A DNA stretch of 64,000 nucleotides from VBAU01 sp036005185. Its GTDB lineage: Bacteria; Bacteroidota; Bacteroidia; Chitinophagales; Chitinophagaceae. Positions within the stretch are counted from its first letter, which is position 1. The number at the start of each line of letters is the position of its first letter. The notes beneath the pieces are model-generated. The model did no database searches. It was given only the letters and a program-made list of their open reading frames with translations, and was not told the DNA's origin. Shown one piece after another: positions 26,095-35,210 of this stretch. Position numbers and translations under genes: made by a program. The stretch is taken from assembly GCA_036005185.1 (NCBI GenBank), contig DASYQS010000002.1, positions 186,001 through 250,000 of the forward strand, in the 5' to 3' direction.

Positions 26095-29000
26095 TTAATT
26101 GCTTACCGATTTGGGTAATGAGAAGTAAAATGTTGCTCCAATTCCGAGTTGTCCCTCAGCCCATACCCGGCCACCATGTTTTGTGATAATTCTTTGAACA
26201 ATCGCTAGCCCCACACCAGTTCCTTCAAATTCTTCGTCACTGTGAAGCCGTTGAAATACGCCAAAAAGTTTATGAGCATACTCCATATTAAAACCTGATC
26301 CGTTATCTTTTACATAATAAGCGCACTCAGCTTCAGTTTCAAAAGACCCGATTTCAATTGTTGGCTTTTCTTTTTTAGAGGAATACTTTATAGCATTCGA
26401 GATCAGATTGGCAAATACCTGGAAAAGTAAAGCAGGGTCGCCTTCTGCAGATGCCAGGGAATTGACGGATAATTGGGCATTCACTTTGCCGGAGCTTTCA
26501 AATTCTTTCAAGACCTCCCTGACAAGTTTGCTACAATCAACCGGTTCTTTTTTTACTTCTCTTTTCCCGAGTCTTGAAAAATTCAGAAGGTCATCAATAA
26601 GAGTACCCATTCTTTTAGCATTATTCTGTATAATGCTAAACAGTCTCTTTAATTCGTCGTCGAATTGGGTGTAATGCTCCTCCTGGATGATCTTTGCATA
26701 CCCATTGATGGCTCTTAAAGGAGCCCTGAGATCGTGAGACACCGAATATGAGAATGATTCCAGTTCTTTATTAACCTGGTGTAATTTCTGAACAGCTTTC
26801 TCCAATTCTTTATTCGCTTGTTCAATTTTCTTTTCAGCTTTCTTGCGATAGGTGATATCGCTGACAAAGCCGATGAAATAATTTTTCCCTTTAATGACTG
26901 TGGGGGAAATACTGATTCCTGCATCAAATTCTGAATTGTCTTTTTTAAGAGCAGATAATTCAAGTGGTTTATTCAACACAGGCCCTTCACCTGTTTTCAA
27001 AAAATGTTTTAACCCTTTTTGATGGGCTGCGCGATATTTTTTGGGAATAATCATCTCATGAAGGTATTTACCAATAACTTCATGAGCAGGCCAGCCAAAG
27101 ATTGTTTCAGCTCTCGGGTTCCAACTGGTGATCTTCCCTTCTTCATCAATTACAACAACTGCATCAGGGGCATACCTGAATATAGTTTGCACCTGCTCCT
27201 CCCTCTCTTTCAGTTGCAGAATATTTTTCTGCAGGTTTTCATTTAGCTGCTTTATTTCCTTTTCAGCTTTTTTTCTTTCGGTAATATTACTATCAATTGC
27301 TGCCAGGCAAAGTGGCTCGCCTGTAACCGGATCGGTTACTAAAAAGGTCCTCATTGCCGCATCCCATAATTCACCTGTTAAGAAATTGCGCAACCTTCCT
27401 TCTCCTTTCCACCAACCCTGTTTAATAACTGCGGGCATCCCTTCATTCAGGATTAAATCCCTGGTTTCCGTATCGCAGTATAAGGCAATATCTTTAGGGG
27501 GCTCTTCATCATGACCAACTCCCATCAAGGCTCTACCGCTACGATTCAAATAAAAAATTTCTCCTTGCATATTGGCCATGCTTACGAAATCAAAACTGCT
27601 CTCGGCCATTGCCGCGAACATTTGCAATTGTTTATTTGCAGTTTCCAACTCCTCATTTTTTCGCGTAATCTCTGCTTCGGCCTTTTTACGCTCGGTAATG
27701 TCTTTTGCAATCACCAACGCTGCTTTGTGGCCCTTGTAGTCAAGTAGGTGAGAAGTAATCTCCACGTCAATTAATTGACCATTTCGCAAACGATGTTTCC
27801 ATCCGCTGGATGACTGGACTTCCTGGTCTCTTTGATTGATGTGTTCCATCAATTTCTGAACCTCTTCCTCCGGGCGAATGTCCGTGATCTTCATAGAAAG
27901 AAATTCTTCCCTTGAATATTCGTATAAAGAAGTAGAAGTGTGGTTTACTTCCAGAAATTTAAGATTGCTTAGATCATAGACCCACATCGGGTAGGGTGCA
28001 TATTCAAACAGATTCCTGAATCTTTTTTCACTTTCCTTAATTTGTTCGGCTGCGATTTTTTGCTCTGTAATATCCCTCTCAGTAATAGCAATTGAAACAT
28101 GGTCATTGCCGGTTCCTGTTATCATAGAAGCAGAAAATAAAATATCAATCAGCTTTCCATGTTTTGTTATGCGCCTGGTTTCAAAGTCCTGAATTTTTGT
28201 TCCTTGTATTACCTTATTAACCATTTCCTCCATTTCAGGTTGCATATAGCCGGGAACGATATTCCAAACTCTCATTTTTAAAGCTTCCTGTTCTGAGTAT
28301 CCATAAATTTTTTCCGCCCCTTCATTCCATGATATTATTCTTCCTTCGTAATCGTGTATATAAATCGCATCGTTGGATTGTTTAACAACAGTGGCAAGAA
28401 AGTTGCGGATTTTTTCAACCTCCTTTATTTCGGTTATGTCCCTTGCGTTTACGAACCATTTCCCATTTTTTACCACTACTTTCCATTGCAGCCATTTAAT
28501 GCTTCTGTCTTTGCTGTAAATACGTGTTTCAAATGACAGTCGTTCTTTTGATTGTTTGCCGAGAGTTTGTACAAATGCCCTGTCTTCATTAATCAGAAAA
28601 AAAGACAATGCAGTATCCTTGGTTTCTTCGGGAGTGTAGCCGAGAATAGAAAAGAAAGCATCGTTTATTTCTTCAATTTTCAGTGACGTTGCATCAATAA
28701 TTCCAATTATATCAGCAGAATTATTAATCAATAATCCGTTTTTCTGAAGAGAGATATTTTTCTCAAGCAATTCTTTTTTTTGTACCTGAAGTTTCAACAG
28801 AACGGAGACTTTGGCTTTTACAATATCAGGATCAAGCGGCTTAAAAAGATAATCAACGGCTCCCTCGTCATAGGCCTTCATTATGAATTTGTGTTCCTTA
28901 TTTTCTGCCGTGGCAAATATGATGGGAATATCTTTTGTTTTTTTATTCGTTTTTAATATCTGCGCTACTTCAAAACCATCCATACCGGGTAATTGCACAT

Positions 29001-29169
29001 CAAGGATGATGAGATCAACTTCTTTATTTAACGTAAGTTTTAAAGCTTCTTCGCCGGTAGCGGCACTTAGCAGCAACCTGTCCTCAGCAGTTAATAAATT
29101 CTCGAGCGCCAAAATGTTCGTCGCATTATCGTCAACAACAAGGATAACCGCTTTGCCGCTTTTTTTCAT
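26095..29169 (-). CDS. multi-PAS sensor kinase with N-terminal receiver (REC-5xPAS-HisKA-HATPase)
   Basis: A 1024-residue soluble kinase. The receiver (about 8-125) has LIILDVQLPGMDG and the Lys in YLFKPLDPD. Five PAS modules follow (about 145-755), several separated by short ITERKKAE coiled linkers. The DHp helix is the phytochrome type, FSYSVSHDLRAPLRAINGY, with His812. The HATPase has NLISNAIKYSSK, DNGSGFNMEYAHKLFGVFQRLH and GTGVGLAIV. There is no C-terminal receiver. It starts three bases after the cheB stop and precedes the Rcp1-like regulator, so output probably goes to that protein. Ligands of the PAS domains are unknown. Confidence 0.92.
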   Translation of the reverse strand: MKKSGKAVILVVDDNATNILALENLLTAEDRLLLSAATGEEALKLTLNKEVDLIILDVQLPGMDGFEVAQILKTNKKTKDIPIIFATAENKEHKFIMKAYDEGAVDYLFKPLDPDIVKAKVSVLLKLQVQKKELLEKNISLQKNGLLINNSADIIGIIDATSLKIEEINDAFFSILGYTPEETKDTALSFFLINEDRAFVQTLGKQSKERLSFETRIYSKDRSIKWLQWKVVVKNGKWFVNARDITEIKEVEKIRNFLATVVKQSNDAIYIHDYEGRIISWNEGAEKIYGYSEQEALKMRVWNIVPGYMQPEMEEMVNKVIQGTKIQDFETRRITKHGKLIDILFSASMITGTGNDHVSIAITERDITEQKIAAEQIKESEKRFRNLFEYAPYPMWVYDLSNLKFLEVNHTSTSLYEYSREEFLSMKITDIRPEEEVQKLMEHINQRDQEVQSSSGWKHRLRNGQLIDVEITSHLLDYKGHKAALVIAKDITERKKAEAEITRKNEELETANKQLQMFAAMAESSFDFVSMANMQGEIFYLNRSGRALMGVGHDEEPPKDIALYCDTETRDLILNEGMPAVIKQGWWKGEGRLRNFLTGELWDAAMRTFLVTDPVTGEPLCLAAIDSNITERKKAEKEIKQLNENLQKNILQLKEREEQVQTIFRYAPDAVVVIDEEGKITSWNPRAETIFGWPAHEVIGKYLHEMIIPKKYRAAHQKGLKHFLKTGEGPVLNKPLELSALKKDNSEFDAGISISPTVIKGKNYFIGFVSDITYRKKAEKKIEQANKELEKAVQKLHQVNKELESFSYSVSHDLRAPLRAINGYAKIIQEEHYTQFDDELKRLFSIIQNNAKRMGTLIDDLLNFSRLGKREVKKEPVDCSKLVREVLKEFESSGKVNAQLSVNSLASAEGDPALLFQVFANLISNAIKYSSKKEKPTIEIGSFETEAECAYYVKDNGSGFNMEYAHKLFGVFQRLHSDEEFEGTGVGLAIVQRIITKHGGRVWAEGQLGIGATFYFSLPKSVSN

Positions 29170-29172
29170 TTT

Positions 29173-29748
29173 TTAACTAGTTATTTTCAATAAAAAACTT
29201 TCTATTTCTGCCAGCGTCCAAATGTGCTCCACTTTTTTTGTTTCGATCGAAGCTTCAGGCATAAAAGAATACAGTGCTTCAACAGGATTTTGAGCGATGG
29301 TAAGCCCTCCGTTTTTTCTAATCGCAGAGATCCCTAAAGCTCCGTCTTTGTTTGCTCCTGTAAGAATTATTCCCACTAACTTATTCCGGTAAACCATTGC
29401 CGCTGATTCAAATAACACGTCTATGGAAGGCCTGCTATAAAGCACCAGTTCATCGGATGACAATGAAAATGTCATGTCGTTTTCAACCAAGAGGTGGTAG
29501 TCTGGAGGAGCTATATAAACATGCCCATCCTTTATTTTCTCTTTTTCATCAGCCTGTTTTATTTTTATTTTGCATTTGGTCTGTAAAACTTCTTCCAGCA
29601 AATCTTTTTGATCCTTTGAGCGGTGCTGCACAACCACTATAGGAATGGAATAATCAGAAGGAAGCTTTTTGAATAGATAGGAAAGAGCAAACAATCCTCC
29701 CGCGGAAGTGCCAATAGCAATTGCCTGATATTTTTTTTCTATGCTCAA
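29173..29748 (-). CDS. cheB: CheB-type methylesterase domain protein without receiver
   Basis: CheB removes methyl groups from glutamyl methyl esters. This 191-residue protein is only the catalytic domain: IGTSAGGL with Ser15, VVVQHRSKD with His41, and GIILTGANKDGALG with the catalytic Asp; KDGHVYIAPPDYHLLVE is also conserved. The receiver that controls canonical CheB is missing, so regulation must come from elsewhere. The only usable start is TTG at 29748, two codons after the in-frame stop of cheR; the two genes share a reading frame with one stop between them. No chemoreceptor, CheA or CheW is in the window, so the methylated partner is unknown. Confidence 0.9.
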   Translation of the reverse strand: MSIEKKYQAIAIGTSAGGLFALSYLFKKLPSDYSIPIVVVQHRSKDQKDLLEEVLQTKCKIKIKQADEKEKIKDGHVYIAPPDYHLLVENDMTFSLSSDELVLYSRPSIDVLFESAAMVYRNKLVGIILTGANKDGALGISAIRKNGGLTIAQNPVEALYSFMPEASIETKKVEHIWTLAEIESFLLKITS

Positions 29749-29751
29749 TGT

Positions 29752-30567
29752 TTATTTGCTTTTCATGAATATTTTTTCTTTGCGGTCAACTTCCTCAAAG
29801 CATTTTTTCTTTTCCGAAAACAGGAGTGATTCTTTACTTCCCAAACCCAGAAAACCAAAAGTGCATAAGCTCTCATAAAAGAGATTAATGACTTTATTCT
29901 GAAGCTGCTGATTAAAATAGATCAATACATTCCGGCATACGATCAGTTGAAATTCATTAAAGGATCTATCAAGTGCAAGGTTATGCGGGGAGAAAACAAT
30001 ATTCTGTTTTAATGACCTGTCAAACATCACTGAATTATATTTTGCTTTGTAGTATTCTGAAAATGATTTGGTACCTCCGGCCTTTTGATAATTGGCTGTG
30101 TGCGCTTTCATATTTTCAACAGAATAAACGGCATCTTTTGCAATCTGTAGTGATCTTTGATTAATATCTGTTGCATAAATTACGGAACGGCTCAAAAGTC
30201 CCTCTTCCTGAAGAAGAATAGCTATGGAATATATCTCTTCACCTGTAGCGCAACCGGCAACCCAAATTTTTATAAATGGATAAGTAGCCAAACGTTTCAT
30301 AACTTTTTGCCGCAAGATTTTAAAAAAAGCAGGGTCGCGGAACATTTCAGTTACAGTAACAGAAACGTCCTGGATAAATTCTTCAAACAGTCTCTCATCC
30401 TGCAAAATCATTTTGCCCAGTTTGTCCAATGCAGTTATTTTCCTGGTATTCATAAAATGATCTACTCTTCTTTTCACCGATGCCTCAGAATAATCTGTAA
30501 AATCATAGCCATAAACAAAACGGATTGATTCGAGCAGTTCTTTAAATTCTTTATCATCTAAGTGCAT
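29752..30567 (-). CDS. cheR: CheR-type protein-glutamate methyltransferase
   Basis: CheR methylates receptor glutamates using S-adenosylmethionine. The 271 residues have an N-terminal helical domain (about 1-75, ending SVTVTEMFRDPAFF) and the SAM fold with KIWVAGCATGEEIYSIAILL, VIYATDINQRSLQIA and LIVCRNVLIYFN. It lacks the PAS or TPR extensions of many non-chemotactic CheR proteins. It lies 56 bases downstream of the NIT-HAMP-GAF kinase and immediately upstream of cheB in the same frame. With no MCP in the window, the likeliest substrate is a coiled-coil kinase encoded next to it; this is inference. Confidence 0.92.
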   Translation of the reverse strand: MHLDDKEFKELLESIRFVYGYDFTDYSEASVKRRVDHFMNTRKITALDKLGKMILQDERLFEEFIQDVSVTVTEMFRDPAFFKILRQKVMKRLATYPFIKIWVAGCATGEEIYSIAILLQEEGLLSRSVIYATDINQRSLQIAKDAVYSVENMKAHTANYQKAGGTKSFSEYYKAKYNSVMFDRSLKQNIVFSPHNLALDRSFNEFQLIVCRNVLIYFNQQLQNKVINLFYESLCTFGFLGLGSKESLLFSEKKKCFEEVDRKEKIFMKSK

Positions 30568-30623
30568 ACTAAATACTTACATTGGTTATTTATCAACAAG
30601 TATTTTAAAGCCGCTTGAATATG

Positions 30624-33600
30624 TCAGCGATATAGCCACACCCGCATGAGCGACAAAAGTTGATCAATATTCACAGGTTTGGCGATATAATCTGACATGC
30701 CAGCAGCCAGACATTTTTCCCGGTCGCCTTTCATTGCTTTCGCTGTTAAAGCGATAATGGGCAGTTTGCTAAACTTGCTGATGGCTCTGATCTCTTTGGT
30801 CGCTTCATAACCATCCATTTCTGGCATCATTACATCCATCAGTACTAGTTCAATTCCGGGATTTTCTTTCAGCATTTTTAATGCAGCTTTTCCATTCTCA
30901 GCCGTGAGGCAGTTCATGCCTTCTTCTTCCAGCGCATTGGTAAGCGAATAAATATTTCTTATGTCATCATCTACTACCAGAACTTTTTTATTCCGCAGCA
31001 CTTCATCGGTTTTATGAAGCTTGCGGATGATATTTTGTTTTTCTTTCGGAAGCCTCGATTCTACCCTATGAAGAAAAAGCATTGTTTCATCCAGCAAGCG
31101 TTCCTGCGAATCAGCAGTTTTAAGCACGACCGTGTTTGCAAACTTCATTAACCGGACATTTTCGTCTTTCGAGAGGTCTTTCCCTGTATAAATGATGATA
31201 GGAACCTTACTCAATTTTTCATTGGTCTTTATTTTTTCCAGCAGATCAAAACCCGACATATCAGGCAAACCCAGGTCAACGATCACACAATCGTAATTTT
31301 CTTTATTCATCATTTTATAAGCTTCGTCACCGGAATATGCAGAGAAAGTTTTTACGTCCCCATTACCGATCAGTTCCCTGATAGCTTTGTTTTGCTTATC
31401 ATTGTCTTCTACTATCAAAAGCTTTTTAAGTTTTTTACTGATGAAATCTTCGATCTTATCAAAAGCATTTTTAAGATCATCTTTTGTTACCGGTTTACCG
31501 ATAAAATCGAATGCACCAAGCTCCATTCCTTCCTTTCTTTTATCGTAGCCAGAGATGATCTGCACAGGAACATGGCGCAGATCAGGATCATTCTTTAAAT
31601 ACCTGAGTACTTCGGTTCCTTCCATCACGGGTAATTTCATATCGAGGAGAATTGCATCAGGCTTATAATGTCTTGCATAACTCAGACCTGTATTTCCCTG
31701 GGCGGCAACGATGCCTTTGTAATTCCGCTCTCTGACAAAATCAAGAAGTACCTGTGAAAATTCTGTATCATCTTCCATGATAAGGATTGTCTTGTCATTT
31801 TCGTGAATGTTATACCTGTCATCATTCACTTCTCCTTTGGCAACTGGAAATTTTTCGATCTGATCTTGCTTTAGCGGACGTTCGATTCTTTGTTCTCTCA
31901 CTTCTACTTTTCGTTCAACAGGAGTCATAATTGAAGCATCGAAGTTCAACGGGAGATAAAGAGTAAACTTGCTCCCTCTTCCTTCTTCACTTTCTGCATG
32001 AATTTCTCCGCCTAATGCATTTGCCAATTCGCGGCTGATAGAAAGCCCCAATCCTGTACCACCATATTGTCTTTTCGTGGAGCCATCTGCCTGCTGAAAA
32101 GCTTCAAATACAACGCCCAGTTTTTCTCTGGGTATGCCGATGCCTGTATCCGAAACAGAGAAGGCAATAATTGCAGGAATGCTATAAAGCTTTGAATTTT
32201 TAAAAGAAATATTTGAAGCAGCTTTATCAATTGTCAAAGTCACTTTGCCTTCTTTTGGCGTAAACTTGAAAGCATTGGATAAAAGATTTCTGAGGATTTG
32301 TTCCAGACGCAGTTTATCAGTTGTTAGTGATTTTAATTCTCCTTCATCATGACGAATTGCAAAATCAATGGATTTATTTTTTGCCACTTCCGAAAACATG
32401 GAAGTGATTTCACTATCTATTTCCGTAAAAGGAACTTCAGCGATATCCAATTCTATTCTTCCAGATTCTACTTTTGACAAATCCAGAATCTCATTGATAA
32501 GATTCAGAAGATCGGCTCCTGAATTGTATATATTTTTTGCGAATTCCACTTCCTTTTCCCCCAACACTTTGCTTTTGTTTTCAGAAAGCATTTGAGAAAG
32601 AATAAGAATGCTGTTTAACGGAGTACGAAGCTCGTGAGACATATTTGCAAGGAATTCAGATTTATACCTGCTGGTAGCTTCGAGCTCCCTTGCTTTGTTT
32701 TCAAGATCCATTTTTGCATTCTCTAATTTTTCTTTCTGTTCTTCCAGCAGGTTAGCTTTCTCTTCCAGTTCTTCGTTTGCTTGCTGCAACTCTTCCTGCT
32801 GGGTTTTTAATTCTGCTTCAGATCTTTCAAGCATTTCTGTTTTTTCATGCAATTCCTCGTTTGATTGCTTTAATTCTTCCTGCTGTGTTTCCAGTTCCTC
32901 CGCTTGTCGCTGAGTTTCTTCCAAAAGCTCTTTCAGTTTTGTTCTTGATTGCGCCGCATTGAATGCTATGCCAACATTTTCGTTAACTATATTCAAAAAC
33001 TGCAAATTCAAATCTGAAAATTCATGTGCAGTGCCAATTTCCAGCACTCCTTTTACTTCTCCGTCATATAAAAAAGGGAAAACGATAATGTTTTTGGGAA
33101 TAGAATTTCCAAGCCCTGAATTTATCCTGATATAATCAGGCGGAATCTCGCTGAATAAGATCGGTTTCTTTTCCAAAGCCGCTTGCCCCACCAATCCCTG
33201 CCCGGGTTTAAAGGAATTTACATTATCCTTCCGGTATTGAAAAGCATAACTTCCTACAAGTGTCAATTGCCCGTTTTCCTTGAGGTAAATAGAGCCGATC
33301 TGGGCTCTCAGATAAACGGTGAGCTGATTAATAATATCCTGGGCAAGTTCCTTCACTTCTTTTTCACCACGCATTTTGTCATTCAATTCACTGCTTCCTG
33401 TAAGTAGCCATGTCCTGATCTCGTTTTCCTGTGAGAGCTTCTTAAGATTGTTTTTCATTTTGTCAAGAGCAAGTCCAAGTGTATCCGCCTCGCTTCGCAC
33501 TTTTATCACAGGACTATAATCACCTTTGCCAATTGTATCGGCTATATCGGAAAAATTCTTTGTTACTGAGATCATTTGATTAAAAGAAACAGCTAACTCC

Positions 33601-34676
33601 CCGATTTCATCTTTCGTCTTAATATCAAGAGTGATCTCCACATCCCCTTTTGCCATTTTATCTGCAGCTTCTTTGATTTTGTTGATGGAGTTAATAATTC
33701 CTTTAATGGTGAAGACTACTATTAGTATAATTGCCAGGATAACGACGGCAGCAATAACAGCAGAATTCCTGACATTCGCATTTGCAGCAGATAATTCTGC
33801 TTCCGCCTTTTGCCTGATGATTTCACTGGAATAATCTTCTACTTCTTTTAATGAATTAATACTGCTGGTTGAAATTCTCCACCAAGTATCATAATCATTT
33901 TTCAAATTCAACAAGGAGGAGTTATTAAATGTGGAATCAATTACATCATTTGTTTGTTGAACAAATACTGTCTGATATTTATTATTAAAAAATGCCTTTA
34001 ATTCTGGAGACGCTGCTTGCGTAAACCTATGCAGGTTGATCTCATATTTTCCTTTTGAAGACGCAAATTCCGCGAAATTATTTCCATCAAATTTTCCCAC
34101 GGCAATTACTTTTCCTAAACGACTCCTTACAGAAGCGAGAAAATCTTTTGTGTAGGTTAGATAGATGTGTGCTTCAAATAGGTTTCTAATTGTAAAGGCA
34201 CTGGTAGCACCGGAGATTTCTGCGATCCTGTCTAAAAGAAGAGTTTTGATGTCTGTATAAAAATGATCTACGCTTTCTTCTTTTTCCTGTTGAGCTAGGT
34301 CTGCAATCGCTCTTGCCGCACCCAAGCTGTCTAAAGCGCCGTAATTGTTGAAAACACTGTTTCGATCTTTCAATACTTTGCGTAAAGTAAAAATTGATTT
34401 ATCGGTTGCTTCCCTCTGAACGGGCAATTTCTCTTTTTCTTTTAGCCCTCCACTGAGAATATACGCCCCGGTGAGTGCCCGTTCTTTTTGAATTTCATGA
34501 AGAACTGCAGATACACTCTCTATTATTTTAGTATTATCAATAACCTGCTGTGCAGATCCTTTATTTTTTAGTTCATGTCTTATATCAATTTGCAGATAAT
34601 AGAGAAGGGCAAAAAGTGGAATTAGCGAAGCGATGATCAGTTTGCTGCGGATCGAAATGTTCTTTAGAATATTCAT
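30624..34676 (-). CDS. NIT-HAMP-GAF hybrid histidine kinase with three receivers
   Basis: A 1350-residue membrane hybrid kinase. After one membrane segment (about 10-30), a periplasmic NIT-type sensing domain (about 50-290) contains IQKERALTGAYILSGG, the signature of nitrate/nitrite-sensing-like domains. A second membrane segment (about 302-322) is followed by HAMP (about 323-375), a GAF domain (about 440-580), a long Glu/Gln-rich coiled coil (about 582-665, with two near-identical 28-residue units at 594-621 and 622-649), HisKA with His681 in FLANMSHELRTPLNS, HATPase and three receivers (about 965-1350). It heads the operon whose next genes are cheR and cheB. The real ligand is unknown; the NIT name does not prove nitrate sensing. 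Confidence 0.93.
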   Translation of the reverse strand: MNILKNISIRSKLIIASLIPLFALLYYLQIDIRHELKNKGSAQQVIDNTKIIESVSAVLHEIQKERALTGAYILSGGLKEKEKLPVQREATDKSIFTLRKVLKDRNSVFNNYGALDSLGAARAIADLAQQEKEESVDHFYTDIKTLLLDRIAEISGATSAFTIRNLFEAHIYLTYTKDFLASVRSRLGKVIAVGKFDGNNFAEFASSKGKYEINLHRFTQAASPELKAFFNNKYQTVFVQQTNDVIDSTFNNSSLLNLKNDYDTWWRISTSSINSLKEVEDYSSEIIRQKAEAELSAANANVRNSAVIAAVVILAIILIVVFTIKGIINSINKIKEAADKMAKGDVEITLDIKTKDEIGELAVSFNQMISVTKNFSDIADTIGKGDYSPVIKVRSEADTLGLALDKMKNNLKKLSQENEIRTWLLTGSSELNDKMRGEKEVKELAQDIINQLTVYLRAQIGSIYLKENGQLTLVGSYAFQYRKDNVNSFKPGQGLVGQAALEKKPILFSEIPPDYIRINSGLGNSIPKNIIVFPFLYDGEVKGVLEIGTAHEFSDLNLQFLNIVNENVGIAFNAAQSRTKLKELLEETQRQAEELETQQEELKQSNEELHEKTEMLERSEAELKTQQEELQQANEELEEKANLLEEQKEKLENAKMDLENKARELEATSRYKSEFLANMSHELRTPLNSILILSQMLSENKSKVLGEKEVEFAKNIYNSGADLLNLINEILDLSKVESGRIELDIAEVPFTEIDSEITSMFSEVAKNKSIDFAIRHDEGELKSLTTDKLRLEQILRNLLSNAFKFTPKEGKVTLTIDKAASNISFKNSKLYSIPAIIAFSVSDTGIGIPREKLGVVFEAFQQADGSTKRQYGGTGLGLSISRELANALGGEIHAESEEGRGSKFTLYLPLNFDASIMTPVERKVEVREQRIERPLKQDQIEKFPVAKGEVNDDRYNIHENDKTILIMEDDTEFSQVLLDFVRERNYKGIVAAQGNTGLSYARHYKPDAILLDMKLPVMEGTEVLRYLKNDPDLRHVPVQIISGYDKRKEGMELGAFDFIGKPVTKDDLKNAFDKIEDFISKKLKKLLIVEDNDKQNKAIRELIGNGDVKTFSAYSGDEAYKMMNKENYDCVIVDLGLPDMSGFDLLEKIKTNEKLSKVPIIIYTGKDLSKDENVRLMKFANTVVLKTADSQERLLDETMLFLHRVESRLPKEKQNIIRKLHKTDEVLRNKKVLVVDDDIRNIYSLTNALEEEGMNCLTAENGKAALKMLKENPGIELVLMDVMMPEMDGYEATKEIRAISKFSKLPIIALTAKAMKGDREKCLAAGMSDYIAKPVNIDQLLSLMRVWLYR

Positions 34677-35210
34677 ATTAGTATAAGATTCAATTAAAGG
34701 TTATCATGCAGGTTTAATTCAAACAAACGAATGTCTTTGATAAACCATCAAAATTCGCAGGCAATAATATTTTTTGCAGGGGTCATACAGGCTAAAGAAC
34801 TACAAATAAGCACATTAATGAAAATCCACTTAGCAATTGACAAAAATTCAGTTGCAGGATGCTACATCCTGATACTTGCCATTTTAATAACTACTAGTGA
34901 TCGCTAACCTGTGTATGCAGAGTTTAACCGGAATTTAATTCCAGATTATCGAATGATTTGCAAGTTATAATTAAATAACTAATTGAGAAAATACCCATTG
35001 TTACCTGATGAGTTTTGCAGGTGAATCTAGGTAAATACACTTAGCAGATACGAATTCAAATATTTATTTACTGTAATAAAAGAGAGATTTCAATACACGA
35101 ACCTGGCTTATCAGATGAAAAAGGGCTGGAATAATTGTCTGTTGTAAAATCAGTACTATCATGGGTAAGAATGTAAGGTTAAAGAAAGATATGGAAATAA
35201 CTAAATTATT
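34677..35210. other. intergenic region between NIT kinase and sigma factor
   Basis: The 534 bases contain no supported gene. It holds the promoter region of the NIT kinase operon and the 3' flank of the sigma gene. A 7-bp hairpin, CAGGATG-CTA-CATCCTG at 34855-34871, is the only clear structure. I see no exact TAnnTTTG element in the right orientation. Confidence 0.6.

Noticed and set aside
30624..34676. Nitrate sensing by the NIT-domain kinase
   Set aside because: The domain name comes from family precedent; no nitrate or nitrite genes are near, so the ligand stays unassigned.
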